From NCBI GenBank assembly GCA_902362925.1, contig CABIYL010000004.1: a stretch of DNA of 64,000 nt, one strand, 5' to 3'. Shown here in pieces: positions 24,740 to 33,341 of this stretch; the stretch's first letter is position 1; the number at the start of each line of letters is the position of its first letter. Origin of the DNA: Pseudoflavonifractor sp902362925 (GTDB lineage: Bacteria; Bacillota; Clostridia; Oscillospirales; Oscillospiraceae). A program made the position numbers and the translations under genes. Under the pieces are notes generated by a model. It was not told the DNA's origin. It worked only from the letters and a program-made list of their open reading frames with translations, and made no database searches.

Positions 24740-25390
24740 TTATCTGCGAAAGGCGCAGTCGGTCTTGTCGCAGGCCTCGCAGCCCTGCCGGTGACAGGGC
24801 GCCGCCTGGCGGGACATGCCGATCACCGCGGTGACCGACTTCATGGGGGCCAGCAGCATCTGCCCTGTCACCGTCAGGCCGATTCTGGCCGGGGTCTGGA
24901 GCAGAGTGGTAATATCCCGCTGGTGGGCGATGGAGAAGTCCCCGTATCCGGGGCTGAACCGGGGCCGGAGATACCAGCCCTGCTTCTCTGCCTCAAGGCG
25001 CAGCTCCTCACAGGCGTTGTCGCAGCACACCTCGATGAGAGAGGCTGCAGCGGCCTGGAGAATCACCGCCTCGCTCATCCGCACGGCGGTGGCTCTGGCG
25101 ATGAGCCGGTCGGCCTCCACGCCCAGGGTGGCGGCAAAGAAGATCACCCGCTCGCAGCCCTTCAGGTTGCGGGACAGGCTCTTGCTCTCCACCCGGACCT
25201 CCCCCAGCTCCAGGGCCCCGTCGGGCAGGTGGGTGAGCGGGAATTCCCGGCTCACCCACCGGGGTGTGACCGCCTGCTCCAGCCGCCTGGCGCAGGCCCG
25301 GATGGTCTGCTCCATGCCGCTGTCCGGCGGCGTGTCCCTCCGGTAGCCTAAGTACCGGCATATCTCGCCGTAGTCCGCCTCCAGGGTCAC
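24740..25390 (-). CDS. Stand-alone methionine synthase activation-domain protein
   Basis: This 216-residue protein resembles the C-terminal reactivation domain of MetH, which binds AdoMet and remethylates oxidised cobalamin. The motif RFSPGYGDFSIAHQRDITTLL, about 142-162, and the following IGLTVTGQMLLAPMKSVTAVIG match that domain. A cysteine-rich tail (CHRQGCEACDKTDC, about 198-211) is extra and could bind a metal or Fe-S cluster that helps electron delivery. It overlaps the metF stop by four bases and precedes metH by 12 bases, so it plausibly works on the short MetH. Confidence 0.88.
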   Translation of the reverse strand: MTLEADYGEICRYLGYRRDTPPDSGMEQTIRACARRLEQAVTPRWVSREFPLTHLPDGALELGEVRVESKSLSRNLKGCERVIFFAATLGVEADRLIARATAVRMSEAVILQAAAASLIEVCCDNACEELRLEAEKQGWYLRPRFSPGYGDFSIAHQRDITTLLQTPARIGLTVTGQMLLAPMKSVTAVIGMSRQAAPCHRQGCEACDKTDCAFRR

Positions 25391-26247
25391 TTCAGGACCT
25401 CCGACAGGCTGGCCTGAATGCCGGCGGCAATCTCCGGCTTGTTCATGGAGTAGATATGGATGTGGTTGACGCCGTTGGCGATGAGGTCGATGATCTGTCC
25501 AGCGGCGTAGGCCACGCCGGCCTGGCGCATGGCGGCCGGGTTCTCCCCGAACTTGTCCACAATGGCCTTGAACTTTTCAGGCAGATAGGTGCCGGACAGC
25601 TTGCAGATACGGGCAATCTGCTTGCCGTTGGTCACCGGCATGATGCCCGCCACCACGGGTACGGTGATGCCCTTCTCCCGGATGCGGTAGAGGAAGTTGT
25701 AGAGGATGTTGTTGTCAAAGAACATCTGGGTGGTGAGGAACTCGCAGCCTGCCTCCACCTTGGCCTTCAGGTAGTCGATGTCGCTGGCCTTGGTGGGGGA
25801 CTCGGGGTGACCCTCAGGGTAGCAGGCGCCGCCCACGCAGAAGTCGCCGCTGGCCTTGATCTCCCGCACCAGCTCAGCAGCATGGTGGTAGTCATGGGCC
25901 GGAGCGCCGCCTTCCGGGATGTCTCCCCGCAGAGCCAGCACGTTGCTGATGCCGCTCTCCTTCAGCTTGCCCAGCACCTGGTGGACGTGCTCCCGGGTGG
26001 AGGATGCGCAGGTCAGGTGGGCCAGGGGCTCCACGCCGTACTTGTCCCGGATGCCCGCGGCAATGCCCACGGTGTAGTCGCTGGTGCCGCCGCCGGCTCC
26101 GTAGGTCACGCTCATGAAGTCGGGCTTGAGGGCCGCAATCTCCTGCGTGGCCTTTGCCACCGACTCGTAGGAGTCGCTGGTCTTGGGCGGGAATACCTCG
26201 AAGGACAGGGTGACTTTGTCCTGGCTGAGAATGTCAATAATTTTCAT
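25387..26247 (-). CDS. metF: 5,10-methylenetetrahydrofolate reductase
   Basis: The 286-residue TIM-barrel flavoenzyme makes 5-methyl-THF for MetH. Typical motifs are SFEVFPPKT with the catalytic glutamate (about residues 14-22), SVTYGAGG (about 48-55) and the FAD/folate stretch TQMFFDN (about 173-179). The start is set at ATG 26247, with AAAGGAG upstream; the longer frame from 26316 lacks support. It leads the operon metF, activation protein, metH, udg. I found no SAM or cobalamin riboswitch in its short leader. Confidence 0.94.
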   Translation of the reverse strand: MKIIDILSQDKVTLSFEVFPPKTSDSYESVAKATQEIAALKPDFMSVTYGAGGGTSDYTVGIAAGIRDKYGVEPLAHLTCASSTREHVHQVLGKLKESGISNVLALRGDIPEGGAPAHDYHHAAELVREIKASGDFCVGGACYPEGHPESPTKASDIDYLKAKVEAGCEFLTTQMFFDNNILYNFLYRIREKGITVPVVAGIMPVTNGKQIARICKLSGTYLPEKFKAIVDKFGENPAAMRQAGVAYAAGQIIDLIANGVNHIHIYSMNKPEIAAGIQASLSEVLK

Positions 26248-26324
26248 GGCTGGGTTCTCTCCTTTGGGTGTGCTCAGCGCCAGGGAGCCGGACAGCCCCT
26301 GCGGCAGCTGATTCAATGCTGTCC

Positions 26325-26333
26325 ATTATAGCA
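26325..26333 (-). promoter_or_regulatory. Extended -10 promoter of the metF operon
   Basis: On the minus strand TGCTATAAT forms a perfect extended -10 about 80 bases before metF. The -35 at the right distance (TGATCT) is weak. Confidence 0.55.
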
Positions 26334-26394
26334 CATTCCATCGGCAAAGATCACCTTTTTTCTTACATGGAAAAATATTGAAGAAAAATAACCG

Positions 26395-26424
26395 TTGACA
26401 AATGTCCGTCCTGTGGCGTATAAT
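26395..26424 (+). promoter_or_regulatory. Promoter of the aspS-gatCAB operon
   Basis: TTGACA (26395-26400), 18-base spacer, TATAAT (26419-26424). The region around the -35 (TTGACAAATGTC) matches that of the leuA T-box promoter. Confidence 0.85.
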
Positions 26425-26429
26425 GCCCC

Positions 26430-26700
26430 CAACATCACAAAGGCAACGAGAAAGACCGCCCCTCGGGCATCCGACAGAGAACGTGGGTCACCGACTGAGA
26501 GCCCGCCCCGGAGAGAAGAGATGGCGCAACACTTTTGAGCCGGCGTGCCGAGCCTCCTGACGGAGGGGTAGGTTCGCCCGTCCCCCTCCGCGTTAAGGAG
26601 TATAAGAGGTCGCGTCAATGGGGACGCCGCAACTTTGGGTGGTACCGCGGAACAGGTATGTTTCGCCCCGAAACTGCTTTGGCAGTCTCGGGGCTTTTTT
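26430..26700 (+). promoter_or_regulatory. T-box riboswitch (tRNA-Asn, specifier AAC)
   Basis: The core T-box sequence TGGGTGGTACCGCGG is at 26636-26650. A terminator follows at 26665-26700, with CGGGGC before the T-run. Stem I ends in CTTTTGAGC, and counting back as in the leuA leader places the specifier at 26528-26530, AAC, followed by A. AAC is an asparagine codon, while the first downstream gene is an aspartyl-tRNA synthetase, so the RNA appears to monitor tRNA-Asn, the product of the AspRS-GatCAB route. A related clostridial operon is reported to use a T-box reading two tRNAs; I see no second specifier here. Confidence 0.9.
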
Positions 26701-26750
26701 CGTCTTTTGTGGTGGAATTTTTTTACTTTTTCAAAAGGATGTGAACGGTC

Positions 26751-28073
26751 ATGATCACAGCGACAGCGCTTACCCCAGTCAAGCAGCCCGCCATGGACGA
26801 CATTATCGGAGGTGCCCTGGCCAATCAGGCCGTCTCCGTCCGTGGTATGGTCCACGCCCTGCGGGACATGGGCAGCCTCACCTTCCTGCTCCTGCGCAAG
26901 GGGGATGGAGTGCTCCAGTGCGTGTGCCCGCCGGAGGTGGACCTGGACGGCGTCACCGAGGAGTGCGCCGTGGAGGTGCTGGGCACCGTACACCCGGAAG
27001 AGCGGGCCCCCGGCGGGGCCGAGTTGGCCGCGGCAGCGGTGCGGGTGCTCTCCCGGCCCGCAGCTCCCGCGCCGGTACCCCTGTCCAAGTGGAAGCTGAA
27101 CCTGACATTGGATTCCCGCCTCTCCCTCCGCCCCGCGGTACTGCGCAGCCTGCGGGAACGCAGTGTGTTCCGCATCCAGGCGGGCATCTGCCGGGCGTTC
27201 CGGGAGTATCTCCAGAGCCAGGACTTTACCGAAATCCACACCCCCAAGATTGTCCACGCCGGAGCCGAGGGCGGCAGCAACATCTTCCGGCTGGACTACT
27301 TCGGCCGCAAGGCCTTCCTCACCCAGTCCCCCCAGTTCTACAAGCAGACCATGGTGCCCGTCTTTGAACGGGTGTTTGAAGTGGGCCCCGTGTTCCGGGC
27401 CGAGAAGCACAGCACCACCCGCCACCTGAACGAGTACACCTCCATGGATTTTGAGATGGGGTATATCGACAGTTTTTATGATATCATAGCCATGGAGACC
27501 GGCTTTCTCTGCTACTGCTTCCGCCTGCTGAGCGAGGAGTACGGCGGCGACCTGGCCCGTCTGGGCGTCACCCTCCCCGAGATGAAGGACATCCCCTGCG
27601 TCCGGTTTGACGAGGCCAAGCGGCTGGCGGCGGAGAAGTACGGCTACGCCATCCGCAACCCCTACGACCTGGAGCCCGAGGAGGAGCACGCCATCGGCCG
27701 GTATGCCAAGGAAGTGTGGGGCAGCGACCTGGTCTTTGTCACCCACTACCCGGCCAAAAAGCGGCCCTTCTACGCCATGGACGACCCGGAGGACCCCAGG
27801 TACACCCTGTCCTTTGACCTGCTGTTCCGGGGCATGGAGGTGACCACCGGCGGCCAGCGTATCCACGACTACCACCAGCAGGTGGCCAAGATGGAGCGGC
27901 TGGGCATGGACCCGGCGGAGTTTGAGTCCTACCTCATGCTCCACAAGTACGGCGCGCCCCCTCACGGCGGCCTGGGCATCGGTCTGGAGCGGCTGACCAT
28001 GCAGCTGTGCGGCCTGGACAACGTGCGCCTGGCCACCCTCTTCCCCCGGGACCGTACCCGGCTGGAACCTTAA
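26751..28073 (+). CDS. aspS: Archaeal-type (non-discriminating) aspartyl-tRNA synthetase
   Basis: At 440 residues it lacks the GAD insertion of the roughly 590-residue bacterial AspRS and matches the archaeal type. An OB-fold anticodon domain covers about residues 15-105. The class II core follows: motif 1 near FTEIHTPKIV, motif 2 FRAEKHSTTRHLNEYTSMDFEM (about 223-244) and motif 3 GGLGIGLERL (about 406-415). Linked gatCAB and an Asn-reading T-box imply that it also charges tRNA-Asn with Asp for amidation. That it is non-discriminating is inferred from context, not from specificity residues. ATG 26751 follows AAAGGAT. Confidence 0.93.
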   Translation: MITATALTPVKQPAMDDIIGGALANQAVSVRGMVHALRDMGSLTFLLLRKGDGVLQCVCPPEVDLDGVTEECAVEVLGTVHPEERAPGGAELAAAAVRVLSRPAAPAPVPLSKWKLNLTLDSRLSLRPAVLRSLRERSVFRIQAGICRAFREYLQSQDFTEIHTPKIVHAGAEGGSNIFRLDYFGRKAFLTQSPQFYKQTMVPVFERVFEVGPVFRAEKHSTTRHLNEYTSMDFEMGYIDSFYDIIAMETGFLCYCFRLLSEEYGGDLARLGVTLPEMKDIPCVRFDEAKRLAAEKYGYAIRNPYDLEPEEEHAIGRYAKEVWGSDLVFVTHYPAKKRPFYAMDDPEDPRYTLSFDLLFRGMEVTTGGQRIHDYHQQVAKMERLGMDPAEFESYLMLHKYGAPPHGGLGIGLERLTMQLCGLDNVRLATLFPRDRTRLEP

Positions 28074-28074
28074 A

Positions 28075-28197
28075 GGGCGCATCGATTTTCTGCGGAAAAT
28101 CTCTGCCGCGCTGCGGCAGGATATGCGCCCTCCAGGGGGAACCAGTTCCCCCTAGATACGCGCCTACGGCGCGATACCCCCTCCGCTCTCCGAGGGG
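28075..28197 (+). repeat. Five-hairpin structured intergenic element
   Basis: An outer stem GGGCGCAT (28075-28082)/ATGCGCCC (28123-28130) encloses two perfect 7-bp hairpins, 28084-28101 (GATTTTC/GAAAATC) and 28103-28119 (CTGCCGC/GCGGCAG), like a three-way junction. Three more hairpins follow: 28135-28152 (GGGGGAA/TTCCCCC), 28159-28173 (CGCGCC/GGCGCG) and 28178-28197 (CCCCTC/GAGGGG). Together they fill the aspS-gatC gap. There is no T-run, so it is not a simple terminator. It looks like a dispersed repeat or a structured RNA element. Confidence 0.65.
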
Positions 28198-28221
28198 ATT
28201 GGACGAAAGGATGCTGCTGTT

Positions 28222-28509
28222 ATGAAAATTACCGAAGAGCTGGTGGACTATGTCTCCACCCTGTCCCGGCTCCGCCTCCCCCAGGAGGAGAAGGCCAAAC
28301 TGGCCGGTGAGCTGGAACAGCTCGTCACCTATATGGACACCCTCAACACCCTGGACACCGACGGCGTGGAGCCCATGAGCCACATCTTCCCCCTGAAGAA
28401 CGTGCTCCGTGCCGACAAGGTGGTCCCCTCGGCGGACCGGGAGGTCCTGCTGTCCGGCGCACCGGACAGGGATGAGGAGACCTTCCGGGTGCCCAAGGCT
28501 GTGGAATAA
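28222..28509 (+). CDS. gatC: Asp/Glu-tRNA amidotransferase subunit C
   Basis: This 95-residue subunit wraps around GatA and GatB and stabilises the complex. The N-terminal motif VDYVSTLSRLRLPQEEK (about residues 8-24), the DTLNTLDTDGVEPMSH block in the middle (about 39-54) and the FRVPKAVE end are classical. ATG 28222 follows GAAAGGATG. It is separated from aspS by the five-hairpin element and lies 12 bases before gatA. Confidence 0.95.
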   Translation: MKITEELVDYVSTLSRLRLPQEEKAKLAGELEQLVTYMDTLNTLDTDGVEPMSHIFPLKNVLRADKVVPSADREVLLSGAPDRDEETFRVPKAVE

Positions 28510-28521
28510 GGAGGGTTTACT

Positions 28522-29988
28522 GTGAAAGAACTGCTGGAACTGAGCGCCCTGGAGCTGGGCGCGGCCATCAGGGCGGGGGATGTGTCCATCGCCGAGGCCA
28601 CTCAGACCGCCCTAGACGTAATGGCGGAGCGGGAGCCCTCCCTCAACTGCTTTATCACCGCCGCCGGTGAGCAGGCCATGGCCCGTGCCAAGGCCCTCCA
28701 GGCCGGTGTGAAGGAGGCGACAAGCCCCCTGTACGGCGTACCCATGGCCATCAAGGACAACATCTGCACCAAGGGCGTCAAGACCTGCTGCGCCTCCAAA
28801 ATTCTGGGGGACTTCACGCCTCCCTATGACGCCGCCGTGACTGAGCAGCTGACAGAGGCCGGGTCGGTCTCCCTGGGCAAGCTGAACATGGATGAGTTCG
28901 CCATGGGCTCCACCACCGAGACCTCCTTCTACGGCCCCACCCGCAACCCCTGGGACCCCGACCGGGTGCCCGGCGGCTCCTCCGGCGGCGCTGCTGCTGC
29001 GGTGGCCGCCCGTGAGTGCTGGTTCGCCCTTGGTTCCGACACTGGCGGCTCCATCCGCCAGCCCGCCTCCTTCTGCGGCGTCACCGGCATCAAGCCCACC
29101 TACGGCACTGTCAGCCGGTACGGCCTTATCGCCTACGCCTCCTCCCTGGACCAGATTGGCCCTCTCGCCCGCACTGCCGCCGACTGCGCCGCCGTGCTGG
29201 ACGCCATCCAGGGCAAGGATAAGCGGGACGCCACCTCTCTGGACGTTCCCGCAGGGAGCCTGCTCTCCGGCCTGACCGGGGATATCAGGGGCATGAAGAT
29301 CGGCCTGCCGTCTGACTGCTTCGGTGAGGGTCTGGAACCCCAGGTGTCCGATGCCGTCAAGGCCACTGCCGCCGTGCTGGAGGCAAGAGGCGCCAGGGTG
29401 GAGACCTTCTCCTTCCCCCTGATGAAATATATGGTGCCTACCTATTATATCATCGCCTGCGCCGAGGCCAGCAGCAACCTGTCCCGGTACGACGGCGTGA
29501 AATACGGCTGGCGGGCGCCCGAGTACGAAGACCTGACCGACCTCTACTGCCGCACCCGCACCGAGGGCTTCGGCTCTGAGGTGAAGCGGCGCATCCTGCT
29601 GGGCACCTTCGTCCTCTCCTCCGGCTACTACGACGCCTACTACAAAAAGGCCCTCCAGGTCAAGGCTCTCATCAAGGAGGCCTTTGACAAGGCCTTTGAA
29701 CAGTACGACCTGCTGCTCACCCCCGTCGCCCCTACCACCGCCCCCAAGCTGGGGGAGAGCCTCAGCGACCCGCTAAAGATGTACCTGAGCGACATCTACA
29801 CCGTGCCCGCAAACCTGGCGGGTCTGCCCGCTCTGTCCATGCCCTGCGGCTTTGACGGCGGCGTGCCCATCGGCGCCCAGCTCATCGGCCCTGCCCTTGG
29901 GGAGGCGGCCGTCCTCAACGCCGCCCACGCCTTCCAGCTGGACACCGATTACCACAGACGTTCCCCCTATGGGAAGGAGGTCAAATAA
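28522..29988 (+). CDS. gatA: Asp/Glu-tRNA amidotransferase subunit A
   Basis: The 488-residue glutaminase subunit releases ammonia from glutamine for the transamidation. It has the amidase-signature Ser-cisSer-Lys triad: lysine in YGVPMAIKDNIC (about residue 78), serines in GGSSGGAAAAVA (about 153-164) and the SDTGGSIRQPA nucleophile region (about 172-182). The start is GTG 28522 behind AAGGAGG, giving VKELLELSALELG, a normal family N-terminus. One base separates its stop from gatB. Confidence 0.96.
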   Translation: MKELLELSALELGAAIRAGDVSIAEATQTALDVMAEREPSLNCFITAAGEQAMARAKALQAGVKEATSPLYGVPMAIKDNICTKGVKTCCASKILGDFTPPYDAAVTEQLTEAGSVSLGKLNMDEFAMGSTTETSFYGPTRNPWDPDRVPGGSSGGAAAAVAARECWFALGSDTGGSIRQPASFCGVTGIKPTYGTVSRYGLIAYASSLDQIGPLARTAADCAAVLDAIQGKDKRDATSLDVPAGSLLSGLTGDIRGMKIGLPSDCFGEGLEPQVSDAVKATAAVLEARGARVETFSFPLMKYMVPTYYIIACAEASSNLSRYDGVKYGWRAPEYEDLTDLYCRTRTEGFGSEVKRRILLGTFVLSSGYYDAYYKKALQVKALIKEAFDKAFEQYDLLLTPVAPTTAPKLGESLSDPLKMYLSDIYTVPANLAGLPALSMPCGFDGGVPIGAQLIGPALGEAAVLNAAHAFQLDTDYHRRSPYGKEVK

Positions 29989-29989
29989 T

Positions 29990-31325
29990 ATGACCTGGGA
30001 AACCGTCATCGGTCTGGAGACCCATGTGGAGCTCTCCACGGCCACCAAAATTTTCTGCTCCTGCACCACCGCCTTCGGTGGCGCACCCAACACCCACTGC
30101 TGTCCGGTGTGCACCGGCATGCCCGGCACCCTGCCCGTACTCAACGAGAAGGTGCTGGAATTTGCCGTCCAGGCCGGTCTGGCCCTGGGGTGTGAGATCA
30201 CCAAAAAGAGCCGCTTTGACCGGAAGAACTACTTCTACCCTGACCTGCCCAAGGCCTATCAGATTTCCCAGCTCTACCTGCCCATTGCCCGGAACGGCAG
30301 GGTGGACATCGGCGGCGGCAAGACGGTGGGCATCCACGAGCTGCACATGGAGGAGGACGCGGGCAAGCTGGTCCACGACCCCTGGACCGACCAGACCTGC
30401 TGCGACTACAACCGCTGCGGCGTGCCCCTCATCGAGATTGTCACCGAGCCCGACTTCCGCACCGCCGAGGAGGTCATTTCCTATCTGGAGCAGTTGCGCT
30501 CCACCCTCCAGTACCTGGGCGTGTCCGACTGCAAAATGCAGGAGGGCTCCCTCCGCTGCGACGTAAACCTGTCGGTGCGCCCCGCAGGCTCCACGGAGCT
30601 GGGCACCCGCACCGAGATGAAGAACCTCAACTCCTTCAAAGCCATTGCACGGGCCATCCAGTACGAGAGTCGAAGGCAGATTGAGCTGCTGGAGGAGGGA
30701 AAGCGGGTCATTCAGGAGACCCGCCGCTGGGACGAGAACAAGGACGCCACCTATGCCATGCGCTCCAAGGAGAACGCCCAGGACTACCGTTACTTCCCCG
30801 ACCCCGATCTGCCTCCAGTGGAGCTGTCGGAGGACTATCTGGAGCGTCTGCGTGACGTCCAGCCAGAGCTGGCTCCGGCCAGAATGGAGCGGTATCAGCG
30901 CCGCTTCGGCCTGCCCGCCTACGACACCGAGATGATCACCTCTCAGAAAGCACTGTCCGACTTCTTTGAGGCCGTGGTTGACCTGGGCGCCCCCGCCAAG
31001 CAGGCGTCCAACTGGATTATGGGCGAGGTGCTGCGTGCCCTGTCCGCCCGGGGCATGGAGGCGGCGGATATGCCCCTCTCCCCCGCCACCCTGGCCCGGC
31101 TCATCGCCCTGGTGATCGAGGGCAAGCTCAACCGCAACACCGCCGTCACCGTCTTTGACGCGGTGTTCGACAGCGACGGAGACGTGGACGCCTATGTGGC
31201 GGAGCACGGTCTGGAGCAGATTCAGGACGACAGCCTGGTGGAGTCCGCCGTGGAGCAGGCCTTTGCCGACAACCCAAAGTCGGTGGAGGACTACCGGGCC
31301 GGCAAGGAGAAGGCCTTCGGCTTCC
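29990..31325 (+). CDS. gatB: Asp/Glu-tRNA amidotransferase subunit B (3' end in gap)
   Basis: GatB binds and activates mischarged Asp-tRNA-Asn or Glu-tRNA-Gln. The visible 445 residues include WETVIGLETHVEL at the start, the Zn-type cysteines in CSC...CCPVCTGMPG (about residues 18-42), and the kinase-like core with HMEEDAGKL (about 115-123). The YqeY-like tail begins at about 330. The sequence enters the N-gap after AGKEKAFGF, about 30 residues short of the usual end. Subunit order and spacing show one operon with aspS, gatC and gatA. Confidence 0.95.
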
Positions 31326-31638
31326 NNNNNNNNNNNNNNNNNNNNNNNNNNNNNNNNNNNNNNNNNNNNNNNNNNNNNNNNNNNNNNNNNNNNNNNNNNN
31401 NNNNNNNNNNNNNNNNNNNNNNNNNNNNNNNNNNNNNNNNNNNNNNNNNNNNNNNNNNNNNNNNNNNNNNNNNNNNNNNNNNNNNNNNNNNNNNNNNNNN
31501 NNNNNNNNNNNNNNNNNNNNNNNNNNNNNNNNNNNNNNNNNNNNNNNNNNNNNNNNNNNNNNNNNNNNNNNNNNNNNNNNNNNNNNNNNNNNNNNNNNNN
31601 NNNNNNNNNNNNNNNNNNNNNNNNNNNNNNNNNNNNNN
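31326..31638. other. Assembly gap (313 N)
   Basis: A run of N hides the ends of gatB (plus) and of the amidase gene (minus). Both genes need only some tens of residues, so the gap size is plausible for a true junction. Confidence 0.99.
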
Positions 31639-33032
31639 AGCTCGTCGTGGTTTGTCATAAAGCCGGTCTCCACCAGCACGGCGCACATGTCGGTCTCACG
31701 CAGGACCACAAAGTCCGCTGAGGCCACGCCCCGGTCTTTGGCGCCGGTGGTCTGGCAGGCCGGGGTCTGGATGGCCTGGGCCAGCCGCTTGCCCCGTCCG
31801 CTGGAGGGGTGGTAGTAGGTGATCAGGCCGTTGACCGAGGGGTCGTCATAGGCGTTGGCGTGGATGGAGACAAAGATATCCGCGTCCACGCTGTTGGCGA
31901 TGTCCGCCCGCTCGTAGAGGCCCACATAGACGTCGGTGGAGCGGGTCATGACCACGTTGTACCCCGCCGCCTTCAGCAGCGCCTCCAGCTTCAGGGAGAT
32001 GGGCAGGGTCAGATCCTTCTCCAGAATGCCCTCATACACCGCGCCGCTGCTGGTGCCGCCGTGACCCGGGTCAATGACCACGGTCCTGCGGGAGGGGTCG
32101 ATGGGGTTGGACGGATTCACCGGGTCGGTGGGCTCCTCCGGCGTCTCCGGAATCTCCGGCTCGTCCTCGGGTGCCCGGAATGCGGTAATGAGGATGCCGT
32201 CGTCCTGCTGCTCAATGGTCAGGTTCTTCTCCCGGGTGACGCCGTCGGCCAGGGTCAGCTCCACACGGACCACATGGTCATAGCCCTCGTACAGATCCGC
32301 CCCGTGCTGGGCGTACCGCACGGTATCGATAAAGTCGTTGTCCACTGCAATGGTGCCGGGGAAGCCTGCCGACAGCTCCGCGCCCAGCACGTCCAGCGTC
32401 ACCTTGCCGCTGCCGTCGGTGATGCGGTACTCCAGCTTCTGGTCCGTCTCAATGAACACGGTCTGGCGGTCGTAGTCGGCCTGGATACGGGTGATATAGG
32501 CCGTATCATTCTCGCCGCTGATGATGATGGCGGTAAAGGTGTCCTGGTCCCAGTCCACCTGGGCGCCCAGCTGCTCGGACACAAACCGCAGGGGCACCAT
32601 GGTGCGCTCCACGCCCTGACACTTCACCACGCAGGCGGGTACGCCGTCAGGCAGCGGCTCCACCTTGCCGTTGACCACGGCATTGGCTGAGCCCAGGGTG
32701 AGGACGATGGTGTCCACGCCCTTGCGCAGAATGACCTGGTTGCTCCCCTCAGGCCAGAGCACGGTGGCGCCCAGCGCCTCGGCCACGGTGCGGATGGGCA
32801 CCATGGTGCGTCCGCCCAATGCCAGACCGGGCACGTCTCCCGTCAGGTCGATGATGGTCCCGTCCAGGCTGATGTTTACCTTCTCCGCCTGCTGGGGTTC
32901 GTAGCGCCCCGTGGTCTCGTTATGTACCTCAATATTCAGCAGCCCGTTGGGACCCGCCGCCTTGACCGGCAGAAAGGTCACCAGCAGAGCCAGCATCAGC
33001 AGAAATGCGGCCGCTCTCTTTGTCTGTCTCAT
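31639..33032 (-). CDS. N-acetylmuramoyl-L-alanine amidase with stalk and AMIN domains (3' end in gap)
   Basis: A secreted cell-wall hydrolase that cuts the bond between muramic acid and the stem peptide. After a signal peptide (about residues 1-26) come two copper-amine-oxidase-like stalk repeats (about 40-165; GGRTMVPIRTVAEALGA and ERTMVPLRFVSEQLGA), an AMIN domain (about 175-285), a Pro/Glu linker and a zinc Amidase_3 domain from about 315. Zinc ligands are His324 in DPGHGG, the glutamate of GILEKDL and the histidine of SIHANA; the catalytic glutamate is in LVETGFMTN. The last residues are in the gap. ATG 33032 follows AAAAGGAG; the longer frame to 33068 is not needed. Confidence 0.93.
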
Positions 33033-33225
33033 GGGGAACTCCTTTTGTCCTTTGTAAACCTCTCTCACGGGGCCTCAGCCGCCCCGGCAAACGTTCCCTA
33101 TTATTCTACCGAATCCCCCTCTCTCCGTCAATGGATTTGGGTTAAAAAGGTTAACATAAATTTTTACAATTTTTATGTGTCCTGCCGAGGCCATGGGGAA
33201 ATCTGCATTTTCCCACCCCTGCCGC

Positions 33226-33254
33226 TTGCACTTTTCCCGCCGCTTTGGTATGAT
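33226..33254 (+). promoter_or_regulatory. Promoter of the aconitase-family gene
   Basis: TTGCAC (33226-33231), 17 bases, TATGAT (33249-33254), about 90 bases before the start codon. The 309-base gap to the divergent amidase gene otherwise shows only AT-rich sequence. Confidence 0.65.
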
Positions 33255-33341
33255 AATGTTTATCGAATCAGCGTGCTGATGCCCTATAAAAGTCTCTGCA
33301 CATGAAAAGATTCTAAATCCACAAGATATGGAGGTACGTCC

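Noticed and set aside
22265..25351. A 1028-codon plus-strand open frame opposite metH, with similar long frames opposite leuA, the V-ATPase genes, the aconitase-family gene and the BMP importer
   Set aside because: These are GC-rich antisense shadows of well-identified genes: low-complexity Gly/His/Leu/Val products, no ribosome sites and no recognisable domains.
26248..26394. SAM or cobalamin riboswitch upstream of the metF-metH operon
   Set aside because: The leader is only about 80 bases after the extended -10 and shows none of the conserved cores of either class.
28075..28197. CRISPR-like repeat array
   Set aside because: The elements are hairpins of different sequence without equal-length repeats or spacers. 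No cas genes are nearby.
31146..31325. Amidase frame extending across the gap into gatB antisense
   Set aside because: Same artefact; the product past the gap is Pro/Arg/Ser-rich shadow sequence.
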